Shown: positions 1 to 8,723 of the stretch, in pieces | Numbering within the stretch: position 1 is the stretch's first letter | How the letters are laid out: every line of letters begins with the position of its first letter | Origin: Sphingobacterium composti | Lineage (GTDB): Bacteria; Bacteroidota; Bacteroidia; Sphingobacteriales; Sphingobacteriaceae | Reading direction: 5' to 3' | Length of the DNA stretch: 64,000 nucleotides | NCBI RefSeq assembly: GCF_009829075.1 | Contig: NZ_WUQZ01000008.1 | Span: forward strand, 97,394-161,393 | Notes under the pieces: model-generated | The model's database searches: none | Told to the model about the DNA's origin: nothing | The model's input: only the letters and a program-made list of their open reading frames with translations | Made by a program: the position numbers and the translations under genes

Positions 1-1
1 A

Positions 2-35
2 AAAAACACGATTTTGCTAAAAAAATCGTGTTTTT
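2..35. terminator. Hairpin terminator downstream of the FKBP gene
   Basis: The 14-bp inverted repeat AAAAACACGATTTT (2-15) / AAAATCGTGTTTTT (22-35) is flanked by A and T runs on either side. It can therefore act in both directions. It lies about 48 bases past the stop of the minus-strand FKBP gene. Confidence 0.75.
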
Positions 36-82
36 ATTTTTATAATGATAATATATCCCTCGATATATTATTTATAATTTCA

Positions 83-1060
83 TTAGTTAACAGGAACTGG
101 AGTTGCTGTTGAATCAGCTTTTGGCGCTGTGCCTTTGATTACATCCACTAACTCAATTTCAAAAACAAGAGGAGCATATGGAGGAATTTGAGCTTGTGGC
201 TGACCATTTGAACCGTAAGCAGATTTCGACGGAATGATTAATGTCGCTTTACTACCTTTATTCAACAATTGAAGTGCTTCAGTCCATGCAGGAATAACAG
301 GATCTACACCTAAAGCAAATTTAATAGGTTCGAAAGTTTTCATTGGGTTAGAAGCTAAACCTGCTTTTTCTCCAACCTCTTTCAATGAAGTATCAAATAC
401 TTTTCCGTGTGTTAATTTACCTACGTAGTTCACTCTTACAGTATCACCAATAACAGGTTTTGCTCCTTTACCTTCTTCTGTGATAACATATTGTAAATCA
501 GAAGCTGTTTTCTTAGGCTCTAATTTATTGTCTTTAACGTATTTTTCGATTTTACCAGCTTCCGCTTTCTCTAAATTAGCGATTAATTCTTTGTAGTATT
601 TTTCTAATTCTACGTGAGCGATTGAATCAGGCAATTCAGCTTTTTTGAAATGCTTTCTAACTTTAATAGTGAAAGTTAAATACTTATCAGCAAAAGGTAA
701 TTTTGGTTGACCTGATTTTGCAGCCATAGTATCCAAATTCAAACGAAATACGGCGCTATCACCTTCACCTAAATATTTGAACATAGAAGAATAACTACCT
801 TTATAATTACCAGGGATTGTATCGGGAACTACATTTACATATTGAGGTAATCCTAGATCATATGTACTTTGAATTAGAGAGTCATTTCTATCAGATTTAA
901 CAACCATATCCACGAATAAGTGGTCGCCATCTGCAGCTTTAACTGCAGCTTCGTCTTTCACGATTTTATACTCAAGACCACCGTCTCCTTTTTTAAAATT
1001 CTGGCATGAAGTAGCGAATAAACCTACTGCAGCAGCTAATACAAAAATTGATTTTTTCAT
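83..1060 (-). CDS. FKBP-type peptidyl-prolyl cis-trans isomerase lipoprotein
   Basis: This is a predicted prolyl isomerase that helps fold extracytoplasmic proteins. The N-terminus is a lipoprotein signal ending in ATSC with Cys19, so the mature protein should be membrane-anchored outside the cytoplasm. Residues about 195-310 form a full FKBP fold, with GDTVRVNYVGKL at the start and LIIPSKSAYG and a PLVFEIELVDV end. Residues about 28-140 look like a second, degenerate FKBP domain. The C-terminal tail is short and Pro/Thr-rich. The gene starts 19 bases after the nrnA-like gene ends and probably shares its transcript. The FKBP call is firm; the client proteins are unknown. Confidence 0.92.
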   Translation of the reverse strand: MKKSIFVLAAAVGLFATSCQNFKKGDGGLEYKIVKDEAAVKAADGDHLFVDMVVKSDRNDSLIQSTYDLGLPQYVNVVPDTIPGNYKGSYSSMFKYLGEGDSAVFRLNLDTMAAKSGQPKLPFADKYLTFTIKVRKHFKKAELPDSIAHVELEKYYKELIANLEKAEAGKIEKYVKDNKLEPKKTASDLQYVITEEGKGAKPVIGDTVRVNYVGKLTHGKVFDTSLKEVGEKAGLASNPMKTFEPIKFALGVDPVIPAWTEALQLLNKGSKATLIIPSKSAYGSNGQPQAQIPPYAPLVFEIELVDVIKGTAPKADSTATPVPVN

Positions 1061-1079
1061 TTTATTGATTAATACTTAT

Positions 1080-2090
1080 TTACTTTGTTAAAATTTCTAA
1101 ATATTCAGGTAAAATTGATTTAAATTTATTGACAACGGATGATAAGTCTTCTGAAGAGCTACCCCCAGAAGCATTTAAATGTCCACCCCCATTAAAATAT
1201 TTTTTACATATCTCATTACAAGGGATTTCACCAATCGAACGCAAAGATAGTTTAATTAATTCGGTTCTGTCAACTATTAGTGCTGCAAGTCGAATTCCTT
1301 TGATTGACAATGCATAATTCACCAAACCTTCTGTATCTCCAGTGGTGATTTCAAATTGTGCTAAATCCTCTTTTGAAATCGCGAAAAGTGCTGTATTGTA
1401 CTCGGGAATTACTTCTAAACAATTTAATAAACAGTAGCCCAAAAACTTTAGTCTACGTTCAGTGGAGCTATTATAAATGTGTTCATGAATTTCCCAGTTG
1501 CGTGCTCCAGCATCAATCAAACTTGCTATGATATGGTGTACTGCTGGGGTGGTAGATCTGAATCGGAATGATCCCGTGTCAGTCATGATGCCCGCATACA
1601 AGCACGTCGCAATATCGGCATCTACTTGCTCGCGAGCTTGGAACACATCGGCAATGAATGTGTAGATTAGCTGGGCTGTAGCAGCAGCGTTAGAATCCCA
1701 ATAGGTCAATTGCGCGAAGTCTTCAGGATCCAAATGATGATCAATCATCCATTTTTGTCCTTTTGCATCCGAAATAATCGGCGCTAAGATATTTGTACGT
1801 GATAAGGCACTATAATCAAGGCAGAATATGATTTCTGCATTTTCAATTAATTCTTTCGCAAGTTCAGGTTTTTCGGGATAAGATATTACATCTTGACGTC
1901 CTGGCATCCAATCCAAAAATGAAGGGAAATCGGATGATACAACAACAGAAACATCATGGTTATTCTTTTTCAACCAATGGTAAAGGCCTAATGAAGAACC
2001 TAATGCATCGCCATCAGGTTTATGATGCGTTGTGATTGTGATTCGGCTAGGTTTGGTCAGTAATTGTAAATTTTCTTCTCCTTGTAACAT
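1080..2090 (-). CDS. nrnA: DHH/DHHA1 phosphoesterase, NrnA-like (oligoribonuclease / pAp phosphatase)
   Basis: NrnA proteins degrade short RNA oligomers and often dephosphorylate pAp in the cytoplasm. The DHH-family metal motifs are visible: THHKPDGDA at residues 21-29, IDHH at 116-119, and the substrate-binding GGGH of the DHHA1 domain at 301-304. Length (336 aa) fits the family. A TAnnTTTG box lies at 2107-2114 in front of the gene. The FKBP gene follows 19 bases downstream on the same strand. Whether the pAp activity is present cannot be judged from sequence. Confidence 0.9.
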   Translation of the reverse strand: MLQGEENLQLLTKPSRITITTHHKPDGDALGSSLGLYHWLKKNNHDVSVVVSSDFPSFLDWMPGRQDVISYPEKPELAKELIENAEIIFCLDYSALSRTNILAPIISDAKGQKWMIDHHLDPEDFAQLTYWDSNAAATAQLIYTFIADVFQAREQVDADIATCLYAGIMTDTGSFRFRSTTPAVHHIIASLIDAGARNWEIHEHIYNSSTERRLKFLGYCLLNCLEVIPEYNTALFAISKEDLAQFEITTGDTEGLVNYALSIKGIRLAALIVDRTELIKLSLRSIGEIPCNEICKKYFNGGGHLNASGGSSSEDLSSVVNKFKSILPEYLEILTK

Positions 2091-2106
2091 ATCTTAATTA
2101 AGAATA

Positions 2107-2114
2107 CAAACGTA
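2107..2114 (-). promoter_or_regulatory. Promoter -7 box for the nrnA-FKBP unit
   Basis: On the minus strand this reads TACGTTTG, an exact match to the Bacteroidota consensus TAnnTTTG. Transcription would begin about 13 bases before the nrnA start codon. No clear -33 TTTG was seen. Confidence 0.5.
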
Positions 2115-2138
2115 CAAATAATTCGTCTCTACGTAAAA

Positions 2139-4766
2139 TTATTTTTGATGCTTGAAAGCATACAATTTCTTATCTCTACGCATGCATAATAGATACGTGT
2201 CACTATTATAATTAATCTTGCCGTAATAGAACAAGGGTTGGCCTTCGACAGGGAATCCATCTACCACTGAACCATTTTCTCCGAAGAGATATAAGAGATT
2301 TGTTGCTTTGGAAGCTACGCCAATTGTATATTGATTTGCATTTGGGATTTTGAAAAACTGTGGTCTATCATCTATATTTTTGGTAAAATGAAATTCAAAC
2401 AACGGTTTATATGAACTCGTTTCGAAGACACCTAGTTTATTTTGATCAATTAATATAAATTCCGGAGCAGAAGATCCGCTGATGTTTTCAAATGCGCCAA
2501 AATATTTATCTACATCTTGTTCAATTTTTATTTCAGATAATATTTTATCCGTGTTAATTCGATACAAAGTTGATTTGTTATCAAAAGCTAAGATTTCGTA
2601 TGAATTATTGCCGACATCTACGAATCCTATTGGTGTTTTGAATTCTACATCGCCCGGAATATCAATTTCTTTGAGCAATGATCCATCATTATTTAAAAAA
2701 TATACACGGCCAAAAGTAGTACCAATTACATATTTGGAACCAACTTGTCTTACAGCTCCTAAGATTGTCCCATCAATATTAGTGTTTTTCCAATCAGACA
2801 CACTATTTCCTTCTGAATCATATGCATAAATTGAATTTTTTGCGGTAATCAAAAACAAATCTTTACCATTCCATTTTGAAATCAGCGGTTCTGCAATGGG
2901 TTCCTCTGGTATACCTGCCGAAAATCCTTTTAATGTCTTCCCAGAAGTATCTATGCGATATAAGCGGTTTCGATCAGTAACAAAAACAATGGTGCGATCA
3001 GCCATTTGTTTTATTTCACCGACGATGCGGCCTGAGATTACGGCAGACCATAATTTATTTCCCGAAGGATGAATTGCATGAAGTGTATGATCTAATTCTT
3101 GAACCAAAATCATTTGACTGCTGTCGGACTGCTCAAAAACATGGGGTGCTGTGATTGCTCTGTCATTAAATTGGTAAGTCCACTCCGGAGTACTACCTAA
3201 AGCACTTTTGCTTTTGTATAAAGCATAAATTTGCGAAGAAAAATTGCCATTATTTCCTGATAACTGAACTGACCATGAATAAAAATCTTGATAACCATAA
3301 TTTTCTTTATTTCTCAAATTTTTCTGATAATGTCGAGGCAAAGAATTCAGTATTTTAGAGAAAGCATTCTTATTATGTATAAAAAGGGTGACATTGGCTT
3401 CATTTCCTTGAAGTTTTTCAAAATTTTTGAAACCTAATGTGCCGGTTAGCAAATCTTTGCGACGATAATTGTTTAAATAATTTCTTAACTCATTACTAGA
3501 ATTAGAAAGCACAAGTACATCATCAATACGTGCGACATATGGTCTTGACATATTTTTGAAAGGTTCACCATAGAGTGTATAAAAAATATTTGAACTTCTA
3601 AACCGATAAATTCCGTCATTTTCGTCTTCTAAAATACGATTAGCAATTCCTTTCCAAGCTGTAGTGTCATTTAAGCCTACATAAGCGATATGGGCCTGGT
3701 TCGTTTGCTCAACTAAAGCAAAGCTATGTCCAAGAGTAGATGTAAGTTTGCTCAAAGAAGAACTACTGTCAGCAAAAGATTCGAAAGTTGATTGTAATTT
3801 TTTGGTTTCTTCACGAGCTTCAAAATATCCTTTTAGGTCAGCTTCAAACTTTGCATAATTGCTAAGAGAATATTCCATAAATACAGCTGTGTTTGACGGA
3901 AAATAATTGTACAGCCTTTGTGTTTTTTTGGATTGATTACGGAATAATGCAAGGTAGTTGCCGGAGGATTTATCTATTTCACTTTCACCTGTAAGCATCA
4001 ATGCATCTTGTTTGAAATTGATGTTCCAAGCTGATTGTCCATCTAATCCAGCAAATTGATCCGAAAAAAATCCTCTTTCCTTCTGTTGAAAATGCTTGAT
4101 GATATTAGTATACTGTTGATGTGAGAAATATACACTTAATGGTGTGTTTCTAGAATTGTTGGATATGAAATAATCGATTTGATCCTCCGAAAGTTTTGGT
4201 TTGCTTTTGTCTAAAACTGAAATAAGGGTGTTCTTTGAATACGAAGCAAAAATAACTTGCTCGTAATATGTTGTATACAAAGTTGTGTCGGGACTGCCAA
4301 AACTAAAAGAAGTGATTTTTTGCCCTAAGGTATCTGTCGATGAAATTTTATACGATTTGCTATACTCATTCAATAAAATATTCAGGTCACTTTCATCAAT
4401 AGCGGAAGACGTCGGAACAGTAAATAACAGATTGACAGAATCAGCATCAGGGTGTAAAGAAATAAAAACATCTTGATTTTCTATAAAATCATAAAACGCT
4501 TCATGACGCAAGATCTGAGTTTTATATTTCTTAATCAGTTGAACTTCTTTCATTCCTAAAAGGGCATCAAACAAGTCAAAATCTTTGAAAATATTATCGG
4601 TTACTTCATCATTTTTGATTGAAGCAATCAAAAATGTATTATCTGGTAGATATTTTAATGGTTTTAGTGAATTGTGTTGTTCTTTATTGATGTCACTAAA
4701 GTAATAGATAGAAGCTGCAATCACTCCAATAAATAAAAGCACTGTTACGATAATCGTATTCCTCAT
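2139..4766 (-). CDS. Membrane-anchored protein of unknown function with C-terminal beta-propeller
   Basis: I do not recognise a named family with certainty. Residues 5-23 form a single N-terminal membrane anchor, followed by a long extracytoplasmic region. Residues about 30-530 resemble the DUF3352-like proteins of Bacteroidota, with a repeated theme of error-function-like scoring domains. Residues about 535-875 carry repeated WxYQF / LYRID / VYFLN type blades, as in PQQ-like or WD-type propellers, with phrases such as HPSGNKLWS and NNDGSLLKEI typical of PQQ-like repeats. A TAnnTTTG box lies directly before the ATG. No catalytic motif is visible, and a scaffold role in the envelope is only a guess. 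Confidence 0.7.
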   Translation of the reverse strand: MRNTIIVTVLLFIGVIAASIYYFSDINKEQHNSLKPLKYLPDNTFLIASIKNDEVTDNIFKDFDLFDALLGMKEVQLIKKYKTQILRHEAFYDFIENQDVFISLHPDADSVNLLFTVPTSSAIDESDLNILLNEYSKSYKISSTDTLGQKITSFSFGSPDTTLYTTYYEQVIFASYSKNTLISVLDKSKPKLSEDQIDYFISNNSRNTPLSVYFSHQQYTNIIKHFQQKERGFFSDQFAGLDGQSAWNINFKQDALMLTGESEIDKSSGNYLALFRNQSKKTQRLYNYFPSNTAVFMEYSLSNYAKFEADLKGYFEAREETKKLQSTFESFADSSSSLSKLTSTLGHSFALVEQTNQAHIAYVGLNDTTAWKGIANRILEDENDGIYRFRSSNIFYTLYGEPFKNMSRPYVARIDDVLVLSNSSNELRNYLNNYRRKDLLTGTLGFKNFEKLQGNEANVTLFIHNKNAFSKILNSLPRHYQKNLRNKENYGYQDFYSWSVQLSGNNGNFSSQIYALYKSKSALGSTPEWTYQFNDRAITAPHVFEQSDSSQMILVQELDHTLHAIHPSGNKLWSAVISGRIVGEIKQMADRTIVFVTDRNRLYRIDTSGKTLKGFSAGIPEEPIAEPLISKWNGKDLFLITAKNSIYAYDSEGNSVSDWKNTNIDGTILGAVRQVGSKYVIGTTFGRVYFLNNDGSLLKEIDIPGDVEFKTPIGFVDVGNNSYEILAFDNKSTLYRINTDKILSEIKIEQDVDKYFGAFENISGSSAPEFILIDQNKLGVFETSSYKPLFEFHFTKNIDDRPQFFKIPNANQYTIGVASKATNLLYLFGENGSVVDGFPVEGQPLFYYGKINYNSDTYLLCMRRDKKLYAFKHQK

Positions 4767-4770
4767 ATTA

Positions 4771-4778
4771 CAAACCTA
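4771..4778 (-). promoter_or_regulatory. Promoter -7 box abutting the start of the beta-propeller gene
   Basis: The minus strand reads TAGGTTTG, an exact TAnnTTTG match, and ends only 4 bases before the ATG at 4766. The predicted transcript would have almost no leader. Confidence 0.5.
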
Positions 4779-4901
4779 ATTATTTCAGTTTGCGAAATGA
4801 AACGAATACGTTAAAAACATTATTTTCTGTCGTAGAATCCTACATATTTTTTACTACATTTATGACTGTTATTATCTGATAATTTTTTTGAATCACATTT
4901 G

Positions 4902-5291
4902 ATGAACAAACAAATCATTCTAACAGCCTCATTTTTTGGAGTTATAGCTGTGATTTTAGGTGCTTTTGGCGCGCATGGGTTGGAAGGTAAGATTAGTGAA
5001 TATCACATCGATACATGGAAGACTGCTAATCAATATCATTTCTACCATACACTTGCCTTATTGTTTTTATCGACTTTTTCACGTGCTAAAAGTCAGTCAA
5101 TTCGTATTTCATTTATATTTTTTACAATAGGAATATTACTTTTTTCAGGTTCATTGTACCTTCTTAGCGTGCGCGAATTGTTGGGAATTGTAAAAGTTTC
5201 TATTTTAGGACCGATTACTCCATTAGGCGGTCTATGTTTTATCGTAGGATGGATAGGGTTATTTGTGGCAGCATTGAAAAATAGAGCATAA
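4902..5291 (+). CDS. DUF423 family small membrane protein
   Basis: This is a 129-residue integral membrane protein with four hydrophobic segments. It has the DUF423 (YgdD-like) signature: an N-terminal FGAHGLEGK block, the TANQYHFYHTLALL segment in the second helix and the GPITPLGGLCFIVGW ending. The molecular function of DUF423 is not established. I prefer the ATG at 4902 over the in-frame TTG at 4899. A strong hairpin terminator follows, so the gene is probably transcribed alone. Confidence 0.9.
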   Translation: MNKQIILTASFFGVIAVILGAFGAHGLEGKISEYHIDTWKTANQYHFYHTLALLFLSTFSRAKSQSIRISFIFFTIGILLFSGSLYLLSVRELLGIVKVSILGPITPLGGLCFIVGWIGLFVAALKNRA

Positions 5292-5310
5292 GAAATGAAC
5301 TAAAATATTA

Positions 5311-5341
5311 AGCCCCTGATAAATGCTATCAGGGGCTTTTT
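5311..5341 (+). terminator. Rho-independent terminator after the DUF423 gene
   Basis: The 11-bp perfect stem AGCCCCTGATA / TATCAGGGGCT (5311-5321 and 5327-5337) has a 5-base loop and is followed by TTTT. The priA promoter starts 4 bases downstream. Confidence 0.9.
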
Positions 5342-5344
5342 CGT

Positions 5345-5352
5345 TACATTTG
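5345..5352 (+). promoter_or_regulatory. Promoter -7 box of priA, next to the start codon
   Basis: TACATTTG matches TAnnTTTG exactly. Its last base is 6 bases before the preferred ATG at 5358, so the mRNA leader would be at most a few bases. This also argues against the GTG at 5352, which lies inside the box. Confidence 0.6.
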
Positions 5353-5357
5353 TGCAT

Positions 5358-7835
5358 ATGTCGAGTCCAGATTTATTTGCAGAACGTCAAACTTATTTTG
5401 TAGAGGTCATCTTGCCATTGGCTATCGCCAAAACGTATACGTATCGTGTTCCTTATGAGCTCAATGAGAAGATTGGGATTGGTGTGCGTGTCATTGTGCA
5501 ATTTGGACGAAATAAGGTCTATTCGGCGATTGTGAAACATATTACAACTGATCCACCTGAGAAATATGAAGCCAAATATATTTTGGATGTGGTCGATGAT
5601 TATGCTATCGTGGATGAAGGCCAATTAAAATTGTGGGATTGGATAGCTGATTATTATATGTGTCATTTGGGTGAAGTCATGCAGGCAGCTTTACCAGCAG
5701 CTTTGAAAATGGCTTCCGAAACCAAAATAATTGCTGTTAATAACGAAAATATCGATAGATCGGAACTATCAGATAAGGCCTTTTTAATTCTAGATGCCTT
5801 GGATGTCGCAGGTGAATTGTCTGTCGCTGACGTATCTAAGGTATTGGGACAGAAATCTGTTTTCCCCTTGTTGAAATCTCTGTTCGAGCAGAACTTTATT
5901 CAAATTTCGGAAGAAATCAAAGAACGTTATAAGCCAAAAACCAAATCTTTCTTACGATTAGCTTCGGTATATAGTGATGCAGAAGGTAAACGAATCTTGC
6001 TAGATAGTTTGAATAGAGCGCCTAAGCAACAAGATGCAGTTTTGGGATTCATGCAATTATCCAAAACGCAGGAAGATATTACCCGTCAGGATTTGATGGA
6101 AGCTACAGCTTGCGGTACGGGAGCGATTACCTCTTTGATAGATAAAGGAGTATTTGAAGTCAAAGAAAAGGTCGTTAGCCGTTTCCAAGGAATGGATGTC
6201 TTGTTGACAAAAGATTTCACTTTTAGTGAGACACAGCAAAAGGCTTTTGAATCCATTAAAACTCAATTCGAAAAAAAGGATGTGGTTTTATTGCATGGCG
6301 TTACAGCTTCTGGTAAGACGCAAATTTATATTCGGATGATAGAAGAAGCATTGGCTTCGGGCAAAAATGCCTTGTATTTATTGCCTGAAATTGCCTTAAC
6401 TACACAAATAACAGAGAGACTGAAATTGCATTTTGGTAATGATTTGGGAGTATATCACTCCAAATTTAATGATAACGAAAGAGCAGAAGTATGGCATAAA
6501 GTCATCAAAAATGAGTTTAAAGTCGTTATTGGTGCTCGTTCTTCGGTGTTTTTGCCATTTAGAGATTTGGGGTTAATTATTGTAGACGAAGAACATGAAA
6601 ATTCGTACAAGCAATATGACCCAGCTCCGCGTTATCATGCGCGTGATACGGCTATTTACTTAGCGCATTTGCATCATGCCAAAGTATTGCTGGGCTCTGC
6701 TACTCCATCGGTGGAAAGTTATTATAATGCTAAGGCCAACAAATACGGTCTAGTCGAATTATTGCAACGTTTTGGCGAAGCACAATTGCCAGAAATTGAA
6801 ATCGTGAATATCCCCGAAGCAACACGTAAGGATGAAATGCATTCATATTTCAGTACGACATTGCTGAAAGGAATTGAGGAAGCTGTAGCGAAGAAAGAAC
6901 AGGTTATCTTATTCCAAAATCGTCGCGGTCACACCCCATTTGTGCAATGTAGTACCTGCGGTTATGTTGCCAAATGTGTGAATTGTGATGTCAGCATGAC
7001 TTATCACAAAACTTCTGACCTATTGCACTGTCACTATTGTGGACATTCGGAAAATACCGTTAATGTCTGTCCTGCCTGTGGATTGCCGCATATGGAAAGT
7101 AAAGGCTTCGGTACCGAAAGAGTAGAAGAGGAATTAGAAATTCTAATGCCAGACTTGCGTATTGGGCGGTTGGATTTGGATTCGACAAAAGGAAAATACG
7201 GTTTTGACCGTATAATTTCGGCTTTTGATGACCATGAATACGATGTGCTAATTGGTACACAGATGGTAGCTAAGGGATTAGATTTTGGTCGGGTAAGTTT
7301 GATTGGAATATTGAATGCCGATACGATTATCAATTTTCCAGAGTTTCGTGCATACGAAAGAGCTTTTTCGTTGTTCTCACAAGTAGCAGGTCGTGCAGGA
7401 CGTCGCCAAGACCAAGGAAAAGTAATTATCCAAACTTATACACCAAATCATCGTGTTATTGAGCAGGTCGTGAATCACGATTATAATGGGATGTTTATGC
7501 AGGAAGTAACCGAGCGTAAGAACTTTGCTTATCCACCTTTCTATCGTATTATCAAAATTGATGTCAAGCATCCTGACCAACAGCAAACATTAGATTCAGC
7601 GCAGAAATTAGCGAATCTATTACGTGCCTCTTTAGGAAACCGAATCTTAGGGCCAGAACCTCCTTTGGTCTCTCGTGTCCGTAATCATTATATACAAACC
7701 ATCACACTCAAAATAGAACGTACTAATATCAGCATCAATAAGGTAAAAGAACTTATCCGTACAGCTTTACTACATTTTGAATTAGATAAACACAATGCAG
7801 GTGTTCGGACTGTGATTGATGTGGATCCATATTAA
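5358..7835 (+). CDS. priA: Primosomal protein N' (PriA, 3'-to-5' replication restart helicase)
   Basis: PriA recognises stalled forks and D-loops and reloads the replisome. The N-terminal fork-binding domain is followed by a superfamily 2 helicase. Walker A reads GVTASGKT near residue 315 and the DEEH box of motif II lies near 408. An eight-cysteine zinc-binding insert (CSTCGYVAKCVNCDVS ... CHYCGH ... CPACG) spans about 530-575. SF2 motifs continue to VAGRAGRR near 675. The 825-residue length suits the family. I start at ATG 5358 because the longer ORF begins with a GTG inside the promoter box. Confidence 0.97.
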   Translation: MSSPDLFAERQTYFVEVILPLAIAKTYTYRVPYELNEKIGIGVRVIVQFGRNKVYSAIVKHITTDPPEKYEAKYILDVVDDYAIVDEGQLKLWDWIADYYMCHLGEVMQAALPAALKMASETKIIAVNNENIDRSELSDKAFLILDALDVAGELSVADVSKVLGQKSVFPLLKSLFEQNFIQISEEIKERYKPKTKSFLRLASVYSDAEGKRILLDSLNRAPKQQDAVLGFMQLSKTQEDITRQDLMEATACGTGAITSLIDKGVFEVKEKVVSRFQGMDVLLTKDFTFSETQQKAFESIKTQFEKKDVVLLHGVTASGKTQIYIRMIEEALASGKNALYLLPEIALTTQITERLKLHFGNDLGVYHSKFNDNERAEVWHKVIKNEFKVVIGARSSVFLPFRDLGLIIVDEEHENSYKQYDPAPRYHARDTAIYLAHLHHAKVLLGSATPSVESYYNAKANKYGLVELLQRFGEAQLPEIEIVNIPEATRKDEMHSYFSTTLLKGIEEAVAKKEQVILFQNRRGHTPFVQCSTCGYVAKCVNCDVSMTYHKTSDLLHCHYCGHSENTVNVCPACGLPHMESKGFGTERVEEELEILMPDLRIGRLDLDSTKGKYGFDRIISAFDDHEYDVLIGTQMVAKGLDFGRVSLIGILNADTIINFPEFRAYERAFSLFSQVAGRAGRRQDQGKVIIQTYTPNHRVIEQVVNHDYNGMFMQEVTERKNFAYPPFYRIIKIDVKHPDQQQTLDSAQKLANLLRASLGNRILGPEPPLVSRVRNHYIQTITLKIERTNISINKVKELIRTALLHFELDKHNAGVRTVIDVDPY

Positions 7836-7843
7836 ACAACAAT

Positions 7844-7861
7844 AGCGAGTTTTAACTCGCT
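7844..7861. terminator. Short inverted repeat between convergent priA and DUF4886 genes
   Basis: The 8-bp stem AGCGAGTT / AACTCGCT has a 2-base spacer and sits between two convergent stops. It has only short T or A runs, so it is a weak terminator candidate. Confidence 0.5.
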
Positions 7862-7867
7862 CTTCTG

Positions 7868-8707
7868 TTATAATTTCACTTTTGATATTTTGAAAGGTTT
7901 CTTGATGGCTTTGTATGCAGCTTGTTTAGCAATTTGCGCTTGTTTGTCAGTTACTTTTTCGGGTTTGTAACTATTTTTACGGACATCCTTTTTGAATAAT
8001 TTCTCGAACCATGCGCAGGCTGCGGTGAACCTACCGAATGTTAATTCTAAATGATAGCCGTCACGTGTGTATGTATCTCCTTGTGATGATGTACGTGCAT
8101 TTTGTATAGCTGTACCGGCAGGAATTACCATCGCAAAATCTTTCATCTTAGAGATTTTCTTTGTTGCATCTGCTATTGCTTTATACATTTCCGCTTGGTT
8201 ATTGTTGTAGTTAGCAAAACCCTTATGATTAGAATCGTGTTGATATGCCCAAGTTTGATGATAGATAAGTTTTGTCTGTGGTTTTTTCTTAGTTTTTACA
8301 TAGCTAATCAATTCTGGTAATTCCTTCATAATGACATCATATTGCCCTGAAAAAGGACTAGCTTGTTGCAAACTTATATAATCCCAATTTTCGTCTGCGA
8401 TAGCTTGCGAGATGCTGACATCTTTGGTTGTCACCTTTTTGCCATCCAATCCGACTTTGCGATAGGAATAAGCGGCTTTGTCTTCACGGGAATTTTTTAC
8501 GTGAAGTTCTACTGAAGCTCCTCCGATGTACATATTGCCGATGATGATTTGTTTTCCATCCGCTTTTGCTAAATCATAAAGATAGTTTTCAATACCGTCC
8601 TCCGAAAAGCTATTTCCAATGGCTAATATTTTAAGCGCTTTTTCTTGTGCTGATAGACTAAGTGTAAAAAGTAATGTAGTAAGTAAAAAGATAATTTGTT
8701 TTTTCAT
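7868..8707 (-). CDS. Secreted DUF4886 domain protein (SGNH-hydrolase-like)
   Basis: A signal peptide (residues 1 to about 20, ending LSLSAQ) directs the protein out of the cytoplasm. The body begins with ILAIGNSFSEDGIENYL, which resembles block I (GxS) of SGNH/GDSL esterases as found in DUF4886. Other family features are GASVELH and the C-terminal RDGYHLELTFGRF, whose D and H fit block V. A serine esterase role on carbohydrate or lipid esters is inferred, and the substrate is unknown. The gene lies 16 bases after the beta-lactamase-like gene on the same strand, so the two are probably co-transcribed. Confidence 0.82.
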   Translation of the reverse strand: MKKQIIFLLTTLLFTLSLSAQEKALKILAIGNSFSEDGIENYLYDLAKADGKQIIIGNMYIGGASVELHVKNSREDKAAYSYRKVGLDGKKVTTKDVSISQAIADENWDYISLQQASPFSGQYDVIMKELPELISYVKTKKKPQTKLIYHQTWAYQHDSNHKGFANYNNNQAEMYKAIADATKKISKMKDFAMVIPAGTAIQNARTSSQGDTYTRDGYHLELTFGRFTAACAWFEKLFKKDVRKNSYKPEKVTDKQAQIAKQAAYKAIKKPFKISKVKL

Positions 8708-8723
8708 AGGGTAGGTATATTTT

